Below are positions 11,431 through 24,876 of a stretch of DNA of 64,000 bases, one piece after another. Location of the stretch: NCBI GenBank assembly GCA_904063045.1, contig CAJFCJ010000012.1, forward strand, positions 2,046,001 to 2,110,000, given 5' to 3'. The position numbers and the translations under genes were made by a program. The DNA comes from Dimorphilus gyrociliatus. Its lineage: Eukaryota > Annelida > Polychaeta > Dinophilidae. Numbering within the stretch: the stretch's first letter is position 1; each line of letters opens with the position of its first letter. Under the pieces are notes generated by a model. That model was not told the DNA's origin, made no database searches, and saw only the letters and a program-made list of their open reading frames with translations.

Positions 11431-14400
11431 ATGAATAGAAAAAAGCAAAAATCCTCGGATGACGTGGAGGAAGAGCTTACATTGGAGACTGTTCTAGATC
11501 TTGGGGGTGAAAAGGTAACTTTGACTGAACATGTTCATTCTTCATAATTATATCCAAAATATTGTAATTCTCTCTTAACATTATCCTAAAGTTATGGAGT
11601 TTAGCATATAAATTAAGTATACGTATTAAATTAATGAATATTCGTTTACTACAAATCATAATTGTTAATAAATACTACAAAAAAACATTAGTTAATGGTT
11701 GAATTTTCCTTTCGATACTCTAGGAAGATTATAACCTCTTGAAAGATGTTGAAGATTGCGATGTGTTAGAATTTGAAGAGGATTTCGAAGCCGAACCTAT
11801 TAAAAGAGATGATGTTAGTTAAATACATTGAAAAATAATCTGTAATTATAGTTTTCTCTTTAAAAAAAATAGATTAGAAGTTTTATTAAAAATTTGGGAA
11901 TAAAAGAACATCGTGAAGAGTTTTATGGCGATACTGATGATAAAAAGAAGAAAGAACAAACTAAAGTAAAAGAAACTAATGATAAGAAAAAAGAGGAAGA
12001 TACACTTGAAAAGAAGAAGAAAAATAAAAATAAATTCAAGTCGGACGACGAGGAAAAGAAAGGAAGAAAGCAAGAAAAGCTTAAAAATACTAATAACTTA
12101 CAAAACCGAAAACATTTATTATTTAAAGATGTTGATATATGGTCATTTGATGAGGTTTGTTAATTAAGGACTACAATAATTATTAAATATAATAAAACTA
12201 TATATTAACTTCATCTATAATTAAAGGAAAATACTTCGTCCAGTCAAGATGTTGAACTTGGCCCCGATTATATAGAAAAGACTAAAACTTATACTTGGAA
12301 AATATTTGATGAAGAAGTCAATGCATACCAAAAAGGTATAGTAATAATAAATAAAGACTATTTAATAGATAGGGCCTCATTATCGTTTTTTTATTTACTT
12401 ATAATAGAACGAGACAAGAGAAAAAGTTCACAGAATAAATGGATGAAGACTGTTCTTTCTGGAGGAACTTTAAAAGATAAAACTGCAGCATTAACTCTAT
12501 TAATTCAAGAGTCACCTTTGCACAATCTTCCAAATTTAGATAATTTAATTAATATGGTAAAGAAAAAGGGAAGAAGAGAAGCTATGATTGCTCTAGGTTT
12601 TTATCTACTAGATTCTATTATTGATACTGCTGTATTAGAAATATTTATTATTTTTATTTAACAGATACGCTTAGAGAACTTTTCATATCTGATCTGTTAC
12701 CAGAAAGAAAGCTAAGGGATTTTGAACAGGTATTATTATACTATTACTATTGATATGATTAAACATATAGTTTTTTAAACATATTTAGTGTCCATTAAAT
12801 GATGCTGAAATAAAAGCTGGTATGAGTAAAGATGATCGAGATAAAAAACTCATCTTTTGGATGTATGAAAGTGAATTAAAGAAGAAATACAATGAATTTG
12901 TTAACGCGTTAAGTGTAAGTTGAAATTCCCTGTTTGAATGTATTAATTTCATTTCATTTACATTTGTAGGCTCATTTAAATGATCAAATAAGTGGTACGA
13001 AACAAAAAGCCCTTGGTAAATATTTTGTTTTATTTTTTCGTGTTAATATCATTATTTCATTGTTTTTATTTAACTTTTTATAATAGGCACTGTATCGGAA
13101 TTACTTGTTAAAAAACCTGAACAGGAAAAACAACTGTTGGCACTTATGGTTAATAAACTAGGTGATCCAGATTATAAAGTAGCTTCAAAAGCATGTTATT
13201 ATTTAACAAGATTACGTAAGTTACAGCTGCTATATTATCATAATATCTATTACTAAAAATAAATATATTTCAGTTGTTAATCATCCAAAGATGAATAGTA
13301 TAGTTGTTGATGAGGTAGAAAGGCTTTTATACAGAGCAAACATTGCTGTGAAAGCTCAGTAAGTTTATTATATTTGGTAAATGCAGACAAGATAATATAG
13401 CTTTATATTCTTTTTTGTTTTATTCAGATATTATTCAATATGCTTTTTAAATCAAATTCATTTTCAAAAAGATGAAAAAAATCTGGCTTCAAGACTGTTA
13501 AAAACATACTTTTCCTTTTTTAAGGTTATATTCGTATTTCTTTACGAGAAAACTTTAAAGTTTTTAGAATTTTATTATTATATTATCTTTGTTGAACAGG
13601 CATTTGTCCAAAAGAAGGATGTGGATAATAAAATTATGAGCGCACTTTTAATTGGTGTGAATAGAGCTTTTCCCTTCGCAAAAGGTACTAGTTCTCTTCA
13701 AGTTCTTTTCATATGATATGCGTATATATACTGTGTATATACATAAGATATACATTATAAAGCTGAGTTTATTTTCATTTTATATAATTGCAGATGATCA
13801 AACAAATATTCTTTCCGAAATCGAACCGTTATACAAGCTGATTCACACTGTCAACTTTAATACAAGTTTACAAGCATTAATGTTATTATATCAGGTTATG
13901 GATGCAAGGTGAAAATTCAATTGCCTACTATCTAAATCTATATTTATGATTTCATTTACTAATTTATTGATTTATTCCAATAGCGACAATATAAGTGATC
14001 GATATTATATGGCTTTGTATAGGAAGATGTTAGATCCCGCTTTAAAAAATTCTTCAAAACAAGTACAATTCTTGAATATTCTATTCAAGAGTATTAGAAA
14101 AGATACATCGGAAAAGCGAGTTAAAGCGTTTGTTAAGAGATTATTAGCGATTTGTTGTGTTAATTCTCCTAATTTTATTTGCGGTGCTCTGTTGATTGTT
14201 AGTGAGGTAAGGATATTTCTGTTTAACTTTTTGTATAATTTCTAACTGGTTCATTTTTAAAAAAGATTTGCTCAGAAAAGAAAAATTTACTTGTTACTGA
14301 AAAGTATGATGAGGTATATAGGCTCATATACCTTTATAATTTTTTATAAATATTTCTATACTATCTTTTAGGATTCGGATGACGAAGAACGTTTCGAAGA

Positions 14401-15958
14401 TCAAGCAGACGAAGAAGACGAAACGAAAGAAAAGGAAAATGGAATTGATAGCGTCGATGTAAAATCTCCAACTAATAAGTCATCATGGATTCATAAGAAA
14501 AATTTAGGGAGTAAGAACAATTTTTCCAATGAATGGATAGCAATATTCTAAAATATTTTTATTTTATAGCAACTCAGGAAACTTCAACTTATCAACCAAA
14601 TGTTAGAAACCCATTGTACTGTAATGCGGATCATGAATGTGTGTGGGAATTACAAAAATTAGAAGCTCATTATCATCCTTCAGTCTCTCTATTTGCAAAA
14701 AATTTACTTAATGTATGCTTGCAATATTCCTAAAAAAATAACTTCACATTTCTAAATATGCTTTTCTTTTCATGCAAATCTTTACAGAATGAAAAAATTA
14801 AATATGGGGGGGATCCACTAAACGATTTTACCCTTATTAGATTTTTAGATAGATTTGTATTTAGAAATCCTAAAAAGCACTTGAAAGATCCTGAGGAGAA
14901 GAAAGAAAAGAAGAAACAAAAAAATTACAATGACATTGCCGTTAACAGTGAAGAATTCGCAAAGAAAAAAGAAGAGGATGTTTCTGTTAATGATGTATTC
15001 TTTCATCGGTTCGTTTTTGTTTAAATTCAATGTATAGAGAATAGAATTGTAAACATTACTTACTCTATATCACCAATAGGTATTTTACCCAACAATCCGC
15101 TAAATATAAGTCTGGAGGAGCAGGTAGTGATGATGATGATGTCAGCGATGACGAATTTGAAGACTTTTTGGGTAATTAGAGTTAAAATATATAATACTTT
15201 TAATGACAGATGAACAATTATTATTTCATTGTTATTTAGATGGAGTGAAAAAGAGTAAGAAAACTACTAAGAAGAAATCGAAAAAAGACGACGACGACTA
15301 TGATGATAATAGCGATGAGGATGCTGATATAGATAGCGATGAAGATATTGATTTAGGCAGTGATGAAGATATCGATATGGGTAGTGCGGAGGAAGATTTT
15401 GAGGATGAAATGGATGATATTGATGATGAAGGCGACGAAGGTAAAGAAATATTATATTAAAACATCTACAATAAACATTATTTTTATTAAAATTAGACGA
15501 TTCGGACGATTTCGAAGAATTTGAGGCAAAATCTAATAAGAAAAATAAAAAGAAACAAGAGTTCGTTATTAAAATTTTCAGTTTGATTTATTAATTAAGC
15601 AAATCTATTTTTCATAGCTTATCGGATTTATTTGCTGACGCTGAAGAGGTAATAATTTGCTATTTCTAATACAAAACTTAAAAATTAATATTCCCTATCT
15701 TTTGCGCTTAGTTTGCGGAATATCTGGAGGAAGGAGCAACAAATAAAAGTCATGGAACTATGTCTAGTGATTATGTAAATAAAGATAATTCTTGTAAGTA
15801 TATCACGCTTTTAATATTTATATAATACATTATTAATTATTTTTATAATAAATTAAGCTATTAAACAATTAAAATGGGAGAGGAAAAGAGAAGGTCAAGG
15901 CAAAAAGAGAAAAGGAAAGAATACTGGTAAAAAACCTAACAAGAAAAGACGGAAATAG
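11431..15958 (+). CDS. CEBPZ: CCAAT/enhancer-binding protein zeta (Noc1/Mak21 family), 60S ribosome biogenesis
   Basis: Twenty-four exons join in phase, giving 948 residues: 11431-11514, 11724-11813, 11873-12154, 12227-12335, 12408-12596, 12665-12729, 12789-12914, 12970-13015, 13087-13215, 13274-13358, 13428-13524, 13600-13684, 13794-13908, 13984-14206, 14266-14313, 14372-14510, 14570-14712, 14788-15008, 15080-15171, 15240-15440, 15497-15560, 15618-15648, 15712-15793, 15858-15958. Visible: a Lys/Glu-rich N-terminus, WMKTVLSGGTLKDKTAALTLL, DTLRELFISDLLPERKLR, the CBF/Mak21 core (LNILFKSIRKD, NFICGALLIVSE), NPLYCNADHECVWELQ, GGDPLNDFTL, RFVFRNPKK, then acidic and basic C-terminal tracts. In yeast Noc1 pairs with Noc2 to export early pre-60S particles from the nucleolus; that role is inferred. 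Human CEBPZ is 1054 residues. Confidence 0.93.
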
Positions 15959-16016
15959 ATCAACAAAATTTATTTTCTAAGAAAAGACTTTATATAAAAC
16001 AGTATAAAAAATTGTT

Positions 16017-19000
16017 TTAATCATTAAAGAGGATTTCTGTAAATTCATTTATCATATTGCTTGTAAGTTCAGCTTGAATTTCATTGATTTCTCTTTCGTG
16101 ATCACTTAAAAACAGGAAAAGAAAAGAAATAGAATTATTATTACTTTTTTCTACTTAACATAGATTATTAATTTTTTATTGAACAAACTTACTAGATTGT
16201 TCTCACATCTTTACATTTAAACCTTTCAAAAGGTTCATCTTGAGACTTGGCTTTAGAAATCTTTTCAGTAATACTTATGTCTTCTTTAGAAAGATCTGTA
16301 TCGTAGGCTGTATATTCATAATTATCTTCTAAATCTTCCTCCTCTGATGGAGATGTAAAAAATCTTTTCATTAATCGGGAAACTAAATCGACCAATATAC
16401 AAACCATTCGTTTCTATCTTTTGTTTAATAATTTTAGCCTTTTTTAAAGACGCCTTCGCTAAAATATCTTCTCCACTTTTCTTAGCAACCAAGTGTAATT
16501 TCTACAAAATATTAGACAATACAAGTTAAAAATTCGACTTAAAATATCAAATTATATACCATGAATAAATCTTCTTCATTCAAATCAACTGCCATAAGAA
16601 AGGCTTTTTCAAAAGCTGAATATCTTATCAAATGTTTAAAATATCTTCGAGCAAGATTATCAACGTTCTTCTTGTATGTAAACTGAATATCCTTATCCCA
16701 ATTAGAAACTGGCGAATAGAATATGGCTAGAGCGCACTCAAATTGATTTTCACTTTCAGCAGTTAACGGCTGTCTTAACAGATAATTAATAATGCAAGCC
16801 AAACTGGCAAAAGTTCCATCCCTTTCCCGATCCCAATTAAGGGAAGAGGTAAATTTTATGGCCTGTAATAAAGAAATACAGTATAATATCGTATACTTTT
16901 CAAATGTTTTATATAATTACATAATCAATTTGGCCGTTTCTTAAGTAAAATTGAACGAGATATAGAGGAGACCAATATGCTTGTGTTTCAGCCGGATAGA
17001 AAATGCGCAAAAGACCAAAAGAAAATCCTTCAAAGTTTATAAGTAAATGGTCGCAACAATCTACAACAACACCTTGGTCCAAATTCAATTTATTCCAAGC
17101 AGCTAATTGAAATATTGGTGCCGATCTATAAAGATAATTTTCAAATATACTATATTAATATAATTATTTATATAAACGGAAAAACCTTAAAATTGATGAA
17201 AATTCAAAAGTTTCTTTTCCATTTTTAAATTGGTCGGATAAAATCGATGTTTTCCAAACATTCAATGAAATATCATGAATCTATTAGGGGAAACGATGAA
17301 ATGTCATTATAATAGCCTATACTTAGTAAAACTTTTAGTTAAATTATTTACCTGCATTTCGGAACAATCGCTAAATACTACATAAAATAAATCCGAAGGA
17401 TGCCAAATAATACTATTCACATTCTATAAAATGAATAATGTTTTATTATGAAATAGAGAAATTTAGTGAAAAGTCGCTTACCAATTTTGTATGGCCTTTA
17501 ACAATAATGCACTTTTCCAAGTGTACAATACACATCGTACCGTCTAAACAATATAAAACGAGTCTTTGCTGATCATTCGACCAGCTACAAACTAGGACGG
17601 AAGATGATAGTTTAAAAATTTTTCTCGAGTTATCTCTTGGAAGCTGTAATACATAGTTTACTAATTATGAAGAATATAACAATAAATAATAATCTTTACA
17701 CTGTGTTTACTAGTTTGTTTCGCATCGTAACAAACAAGATTGATTTGAGTACAACCATTTTCGGCAGGCGCTTGCTCGACGCTTAATAATTTATTGTTAT
17801 CGTTGATACTGTATAATTGATAAATGAATAAATACATAAATAGAAGATTATGAGAATAGTAGAGATAAAAAAAAAGGCAAACCTAAACACAACAGAAAGA
17901 GGATCGCTTTCAGAATTTCGATGGCAAACTATATTACTTTTTTCCCTAATGTTGATAAATAACGTGTAAAAATATATATATATATATATATGTATTAGTA
18001 ATACATTGAATAATATTACTCTACGAACCCTTCTAAACTTATAAGAACAAGATTAGATCTTTCGTCATCGGCTGTCCAAGGTCTTGCTTCATCAGTGGAA
18101 TTTGTCCACCAAATACACGCCTTTTTACATAGAAAGTTTAAAAGTAATAATATATTAATATAAGATACAAAATTGAATTACAAAGTAAACAAACCAAATT
18201 ATTAAAGTTACTATAGATAATATTTCGCTGTAATTTTCTTCCAATCGGCCCAGGTAGAGGTAATTGCGTGACCTACATTTTAAAAGAGAAATCTGTTTAT
18301 TAACAAAGAAACAACAGTAATGATTAAAGATATTGAACATACATTCAATTCTTGAGTTTGTATTAGTCCAATAAATTTATCGGTTATGATTGAGAAAAAA
18401 TAGTGAAAAGTAGGAATATTCGAATAGGTAACGGCAGCAAAGTTACTTTCCAATATGGCTAATATGAATATGTTTTTAATATATTAATATAAATACTGTA
18501 TATATAAAAACAAACCATCGCTAATAATATTATTTCCAACTTTAGCAATTAAACTTTTATCTAAAGTAAGACTATCGATATCTCCCGTATGAAGGCTTAC
18601 GCTAATGTTAGCCAATAATCCGTTACTTAATACAAGCTAATAAAAAGTGTTTAGAAATTAGGTAGTTAATTTAAATAATAAATATTAACAAACAAATAGA
18701 ATACCTGTAGATCGTAAGGTGTGTTCCATTTGCATTTTACACAGGTATTTAACTTAAGGGAATCCTGTTTTTTTTGTATAAATGTTAATTTATCTTTTTA
18801 TTATTACATTATTAAATGTATATATACTAATATACAATTACCGTTAATTCAATAATCGCTTCTTTTAGTTTTCTATTCTTTAGAATGTACGTAGAATCTC
18901 TACCTATTGGAACAGTTAATTTTTTTGTTCTTTCAGTAAATCATATAGACGTATATACGCATATTACTTTCTATATAATGCATCTTTTGTATTTCGCTTG

Positions 19001-19172
19001 TTGCCTTAAGTTTTTCAGTTTTATCATGATAACGAGAGAAGCCGACATCATAGTCTTGAAAGAATATATAAAAGGAAACATTGAAAAAAAGTTAATATGT
19101 TAATGTTATTTTACCATCGCCGATCAGATCGTGTTTAAAAGTCCAAAATTTTACTTCAAATAACGCATTCAT
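16017..19172 (-). CDS. WDPCP: WD repeat-containing planar cell polarity effector Fritz homologue
   Basis: Eighteen exons joined in phase give about 669 residues. Main exons from the start: 19115-19172, 18968-19054, 18842-18903, 18705-18764, 18516-18636, 18343-18458, 18195-18272, 18029-18120, 17883-17936, 17700-17808, 17482-17643, 17352-17423, 17186-17280, 16921-17125, 16560-16862, 16405-16501, 16193-16343, 16017-16104. Diagnostic blocks: ESRDSTYILKNRKLKEA, ACIWWTNSTDEARPW, FEGFSFGLLRIFYP, and INYLLRQPLTAESE...ARRYFKHLIRYSAFEKAFLMAVDLNEEDLFM, matching the vertebrate Fritz core almost residue by residue. Fritz forms the CPLANE complex with Inturned and Fuzzy, controlling basal-body docking and intraflagellar transport recruitment. 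Human WDPCP is 746 residues. The exon 8/9 boundary uses a weak donor (GG|GTTCGT) and is the least sure. Confidence 0.9.
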
Positions 19173-19465
19173 TAATTAAACTTTTAATGGAATTTTTCCA
19201 GGTTAATCTGATAAAGTTGTGTAGATTTGTTTGGTTGAGCGTTATTAAAAGAAAACATTTAAAGTAAAATATTCTTTATATTTTATTATTTACGTAAACT
19301 GGTAAGACGTTTAAAAATAAGTTTCAAGTTTTCCTTATAGCACCAATTTAACTATAGATTAGTTTTCATAAATTGTATTTTTACTAACTCATGTATCGTA
19401 AATGAACAATTCAATGCATTAACGTAATGTTGAAATCATTTGTAAACATGTCAATCAACAATAAG
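19173..19465. other. WDPCP promoter / orphan 3' flank, nothing else seen
   Basis: AT-rich spacer between the WDPCP start and the stop of the next minus-strand gene. No open frame of interest or repeat is visible. Confidence 0.5.
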
Positions 19466-20248
19466 TCAAGATGAAAATTTTATGTTGTAAATCATAAGAA
19501 TTTTTTGAATTTTCTTCTCTTCCTCAACAAGATGAGTTTTTTCACTAACTAGACGATTAATAGCAAATGATAGGCCATTAATTTCATTCCTTACACTCTG
19601 TAATCTATTCAACATAGATATTTTTTTCTTCTGCCTTTCGTTTTCACATTCACACGATACTCTAGGCTTATCGTTAGGCTTACTGGGAGAGAAATGTATG
19701 TGTTTGGGTGGTGATCTTGGTGGTCTTGGTTTATGAAGTGAATACTGTTTGCTAGAAGCCAATTCTAAAACTTTACCAATAACCAATCTATCGGGTAACT
19801 TCTTCTCAGTCATACTACGATTGCTGATTATAACTGGCAATTCTTGTTTGTGAGCGTTTTGTATTCCATTAATTAGTCGAACGTTATGCAGCAAAGGTTT
19901 TGTACCGTCGCATTCGAAAAACAAATAATCCGTAAGACAGTTTAAAGGTGGCCGTTCAATGGAAAAGAGTTTCGTTTCTCCCGGTAGAAGTGTAACTGGA
20001 CCGTCCAAGACAAGAGGAAGACCTTCAACGTCGATTACGAAATAATCCAATAGAGACTTTGCAGTATCCTCTTCATTTCCAATCTTAAGCATTTCATTCA
20101 ATGAATGGAATGTAAAAGCAAGTTCGTCTCTACATGCAACATTCATTTGTCTTATGGGAACTATTCTCTTCTTTTTCATTATATCTTCGGGCCAATCGTC
20201 ATCCGCTTTAATGGATAAACTTTTAGCAAGTTGTTCATGTAATGCCAT
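19466..20248 (-). CDS. Orphan protein with C-terminal coiled coil
   Basis: A single exon of about 260 residues if the first ATG (MALHEQLAKSLSIK) is used. The frame stays open 15 codons further upstream without another ATG, so a 5' exon cannot be excluded. Seen: a folded-looking N-terminal half with FVIDVEGLPLVLDGPVTLLPGET and LTDYLFFECDGTKPL, a Pro/Lys-rich linker (KPRPPRSPPKHIHFSPSKP), and a C-terminal heptad-like helix from SMLNRLQSVRNEINGL to the end. No signal peptide or membrane segment. I do not recognise the family; function unknown. Confidence 0.7.
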   Translation of the reverse strand: MALHEQLAKSLSIKADDDWPEDIMKKKRIVPIRQMNVACRDELAFTFHSLNEMLKIGNEEDTAKSLLDYFVIDVEGLPLVLDGPVTLLPGETKLFSIERPPLNCLTDYLFFECDGTKPLLHNVRLINGIQNAHKQELPVIISNRSMTEKKLPDRLVIGKVLELASSKQYSLHKPRPPRSPPKHIHFSPSKPNDKPRVSCECENERQKKKISMLNRLQSVRNEINGLSFAINRLVSEKTHLVEEEKKIQKILMIYNIKFSS

Positions 20249-20678
20249 AATAATTGAATAACTCGACAGAAAATATTTCTCTCGAGTAGACAATAGCTTC
20301 TAATCACTTTTAACTTTGAGCTGTCAGCTGAGTACTTTCTTTAAACAAGTTTTGTTTAGACCATGTAAAGTATAAGTTCGTCCAAACTAGGGGTGTCGGG
20401 ATGGGGGTTTGAGTTTTTTTGCATGTAAAAAATGAGGTAAGTTAAGTATAATCGTAGTAATTAACTAGATCAGTTGAATAATCTTACGATTATGATATGA
20501 AAATTAAAAATTGATATTTAATTATAACTTTAAAACCTTTTTTTTTATTAGACATTTGAACGTGAGAAACAAGGACATTCCACAATAGAACATTTTGCAA
20601 TGTAACAGTTGTTTTTTGATTCCCTACGAAATAAGGTGATGCTCTTCTTATTTTTTTGGTCTGTTGAAAAAAAATTGG
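20249..20678. other. Intergenic spacer between two minus-strand genes
   Basis: It holds the presumed promoter of the orphan at 19466-20248 and the 3'UTR of the coiled-coil gene. AT-rich, with a GGGTGTCGGGATGGGGG patch near 20391-20407; no gene seen. Confidence 0.5.
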
Positions 20679-23600
20679 CTATAAATTTGTTGAGTCGTTT
20701 CTTTTTAAAGATGGAGATTTTAATCTTGAATTTCTTAATTCTAATTTAAGTTTAATCTCTTCATCGTTCCTTTGTTGATAAATTGTTTCTGTTAAGTTAT
20801 TATTAAAGACTTTAGAGTTATTAATCTGTTCTTTTAAACTTATTATATATTCTTCTAATTTGATAATTTCTTTTGTTTTTTCATTTGTTAATGCTCTATT
20901 ATTCTCAAGGTCAACTGCTAATTTCTGAGCCGATTGAAAGAATACAGCACGCTCTTTTTCATATAATTTTAAACGGTTTTTCAAATCTTGATCCGGAATG
21001 CTTTTACTTTGTTGAACATTTTGAATATTATCTATTTTTCTCTTAAGTGTGGAATTCTCCGAAGTTATTTCGGTAATTTGTAATTCAAGCGTTTGTATAT
21101 GAGATTCTTTTGTCATTGAACTTGTTTCAGTTATATTTAACTTATTCTTTAATTGAAGATTTTGCTCTTTTTCTATTTGTAGTTCTTGTTCAATTTTATC
21201 TAAGAGACTTTTGTAAGCAGTTGGAGTCATTCGTTCCTGCGTACTTTCGTCCACAGACTGAGAATACGCACCTATACTACTCTGCTGTCGAAGAGCCTTA
21301 ACATGCTCTTCGGCCAATTTTCTCGAACTTATTTCCTGATATAAACGTTTCTTTAGAGCGTCTATTGTCTTATCGAAATTTGTATTTTTTGAACTTAACG
21401 TTTCCCTAACTTCTTGTAATGCTAATAGAGACGCCTCTGTTATGTTTAAATCTGTTTTTGATTTATTTAGCTCATTCTGTAGTTGATTAATTTCTTCTCG
21501 AGAAGCATTTGATAATTCGAATAGCTCAGAACGTAAGAGAAATACTTCCTTAGTATATTCTTCTTTCACTAACTTAATACCTTCTTTCATTTGTTCAATA
21601 TTCATTCTTAGTTTATCATTTTGCTGAGCGATAACACTATGTTTCTCCCTTTCATTCCTCAAATCCTCAGATATATTATCAATAACAGTTTGGCTTTCCT
21701 TTAACTCTAATTCAGATTGCATCAGTTGACATTCCAACTCTTTTCTTCCCTTTGCTTCACTCTCCATTTGACCGATGGATTGATAGCAAGATCTAATTTG
21801 AAGATCCTTAGTTCTAAGCTGTTCTTTCAGATCAACAACTTCCTCCCTTAAACTCTTAACAATATCCTCCATATTCTGTTTATCTTTCTTTACATGACTA
21901 ATATCGGAAATAAAATCTTCCCTAATATTATCTATAGCATGTTTGTATTTATTTTGTTCCCTTTGCAGCATATCCTCGCACATTTCCAACTTACGGAACG
22001 AATTCTTCGACTCTTCTATTAATTTTTCATTTTCATTTCTCAACTGTTCCATTTGTAATCTTTCTTGTCGTATTCTTTGTTCTAAATTGCTAACTTCCTG
22101 TTCGTAATTTTTTATTTTCTCAACTAAATGTGCTTGTTGTTTTTCCTCTAAAAGATATTGTTCTCTTAACGACATATGCAAATTTTGTTCCTTGTCGAAA
22201 GCGGCTTGAACCATCTCCAATTCGATTCTCATTTTTTCTTGAGCATCGTTTAGGAAGTTTAATTCGCCTCTCATATTGGAAATTTTTTTCCTTTCTTCCT
22301 TAAGAATTTGTTGATCAGTGAGAGCTTGTTGTTTAAGTCTTTGATTATCCTTTTGTAAAAGTTTATTTTGATCCGTAAATTTACTAAGACGAGAATTTAA
22401 ACATTTTTTCTCATCTTCCGCTGCCGCTATTTGACTTTGAACATTTCTAAGATCGCCTTGTAAAGATATAATCATATTTTGAGCATTATTATAAAGTTTC
22501 TCAGATTCTAATGACGAATTTCTGGCATCTCCTAATCTTCGACTATTCTCAATAATATCATCTTTAGTTCTCTCTAATTCTTCGCTAAGTCTTTCTATAT
22601 CTCTTTCGAAAGCAAATCTATCTGAAGATAGGCGTTCTTTTTCAGCTTTTAATTTTTCAATCAATTCTTTCATTATGCATACTTGTTTCGTTTTTTCATC
22701 GTATTCGCTCATGACCTTTTCCAATTCTTCTCTATTTGATAAATTATCCTCTGTTACAAATTCTAATTTTCTATTTAAATCTTCAATCTCTAAATTTGCC
22801 ACATTTAATAAATTTCTCGTTTGGCTCATTTCACAACTACGAGCTTCGGCTTCGGACTTTGAGGATACAATTTCTCCCATTAATATACGATTATCTTCTT
22901 TCAGCTGAGCAACGGCTTCTTCGTAGTCTTTTTTCAATTTTAATGTTTCGCTTTCCATTGACGATAGAATTTCTTGCGATTGATTCTCCATTTTCATTGC
23001 TTTTTCTTCGAATTTTATTAATTCCGCCTTAAATTGATCTCTTTCGTTGAAAGAATTATTTAATGCATCTTCTAGGTCAACTCTTGACGCCATCAGTTGA
23101 GCAACAATACTCTTTTCTATCATTAATTGTCTTGTAAATTCCTTTAGTTTTCTTGTCAATTCCGTATTATCTTTTAGAGTTTTATTTAAGGAATCCTTAG
23201 AAGATTCAGCGTCATGCTTAAGCTTGTCAATCTCGATTTCCATTGATTTTACTTTCATCTCTGATTCAACGATAGAAGACGTTAGATTAATTTGACCATT
23301 CTCGACAAGAGTCAGTAACCCCTCTCTTAGTTCATCGTTCTTTTCTTGGAGGACTTTTTCTAGCATCATACTTCTTTCTTTCAATCTTTCATATTCGCCA
23401 GTTATAAATTCGAGTTGAACGGATTTTTCGCCTAGCTCCTTCTCCATCGCTCCAATTTTCGCTTGAGCATCTTTAACTTGTTGAGCTTTAATCATTTCCG
23501 TTTCTTCAATTGCAGAGCCGTCGTCAGCATCTGCTTCTCCATTAGCTCTTAGATGCCTTGGACGAGTCGAAGGTGCTGTAGCACTTCGAAGAACATCGCA

Positions 23601-24605
23601 AACTCCTAGACTGTCGTCAAAAAAGGTGGTAGACTGATAGTTATTATTACTAATATTTCCCCTATTTTTGACATCTTTTAAAGATAATAGAGCATATTTC
23701 TCGCTTTCGCTATCTTTAAGTGTTCGAAAAAGATTTTTCGAGCGGAAATGATCGTCTCCACTAAAATCTTCTGCAGTATAACTAATATCTTCACCTGGTT
23801 TACGAGTACTCATTTTCTTATCAGTAAAGTAGACATTTTTATTTAAGGTATACATAGCTCTTTTGACATCCTTTTCAAAAATGTCCATTTCAATTTTTGT
23901 ATAATTAAGAACCGGTAAAGTTACTTCTACTTGACCTTCTTGATTTTTAACTCTATCTATTCGACATTTGGTTTCGGGTAGATTTAAAAGGGTCTCGCAT
24001 ACTTCTGGCTCTCTTAGCAGAGAACATAAATAAGCAGGACCGTTTAGCGAAGTCAACTTTTCGCGTACATCATTATTTATCTTTATTAAAGTTTGCATAG
24101 ATTCATCTTTCATCACCGACTCTTGTAATTCTCTATCTCGTTCGATTACGTTAACAATCAATGGGTTTAATAGAGCATAAACAAGAATATCTCGATTGGG
24201 GATAATCTTTTTCAGATTTTCAACTTCCTCCGCATCTTTAAAATCATCTCTCTTCATTACGTTAACAAGAACTTCTTGTTGCAGAATTAGTTCTCTATCT
24301 TCAGCATTCATCCACAATTGGGCTAAAACCTCTGGTTTAGATGATAAATACTCATGAAATCCAGGATCTTGTAAAAGTGTTCGACGCGTAGAGTCATCTT
24401 TCAAAATAATAGGTAAAAGTTCAGTAGTTTCCCTTGACAACGCATTGTTATTTACCTAATGGATTATTAAAAAGTAAATAGATAATTAATTATCATATTT
24501 AAAGAAGAAATGACAAATTGAAAAAAACTCTTATATAACATTTAATTTTCCATCTTTTTCAATAGTTTTCCGAAATAGGTTTGTCAAGTTTTTTTCATTC
24601 TCCAT
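20679..24605 (-). CDS. Large coiled-coil protein (about 1280 residues), orphan
   Basis: Two exons. A 22-codon first exon (24540-24605, MENEKNLTNLFRK...) is joined in phase 0 to one exon of 3777 bases (20679-24455). Residues 1-190 form a helical, Leu-rich N-terminal region with repeated short blocks (LPIILKDDSTRRTLLQDPGFHEYL, NVMKRDDFKD, IPNRDILVYALLNP) resembling a small repeat domain. About 190-340 is linker. From about 340 to 1230 there is almost unbroken heptad coiled coil (SEKLYNNAQNMIISLQGDL, EQLRNENEKLIEESK). It should form a long parallel dimer. Centrosome, basal body, Golgi or synaptonemal scaffolds share this look, but composition alone cannot separate them. The lack of introns in the coil contrasts with neighbouring genes. 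Confidence 0.85.
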
Positions 24606-24876
24606 TTTTTAGTTTGTCTAGAAATAAAGGATGACAAATTTATTTAGAAGATGTTAAAAAGATGTTAATTAAAATTATTAATAATGTTATTCGAAAATTT
24701 AAGTGTTATTGATGCCGCAGATTTTTTTCATTTATTCAAATTTAATAATAATAACAATATTATATTTATGAAATTAGTTATTTAATGACTAATTCATATA
24801 TACAAAACAAAATAACCTAAATTGCCGGTGAAATTTTTAACTGTTTATATTTTTTTGACGAGAAAAAATTTGCATA

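Noticed and set aside
12597..12661. Reading CEBPZ exon 5 on to the stop near 12661
   Set aside because: The extra hydrophobic residues do not fit the family. A donor after CTAG at 12596 joined to 12665 restores DTLRELFISDLLPE, the conserved CBF/Mak21 segment.
16383..16404. An apparent 22-base intron in WDPCP
   Set aside because: A GT...AG pair 22 bases apart would keep the frame, but using the acceptor at 16344 instead gives a 61-base intron of normal size for this genome, with a T-rich tract before the AG and an equally good acidic coding join.
22675..23032. Open frames opposite the coiled-coil gene
   Set aside because: Shadow frames of the long minus-strand exon; Phe/Ser/Leu-rich as expected from the complement of Glu/Lys/Leu codons.
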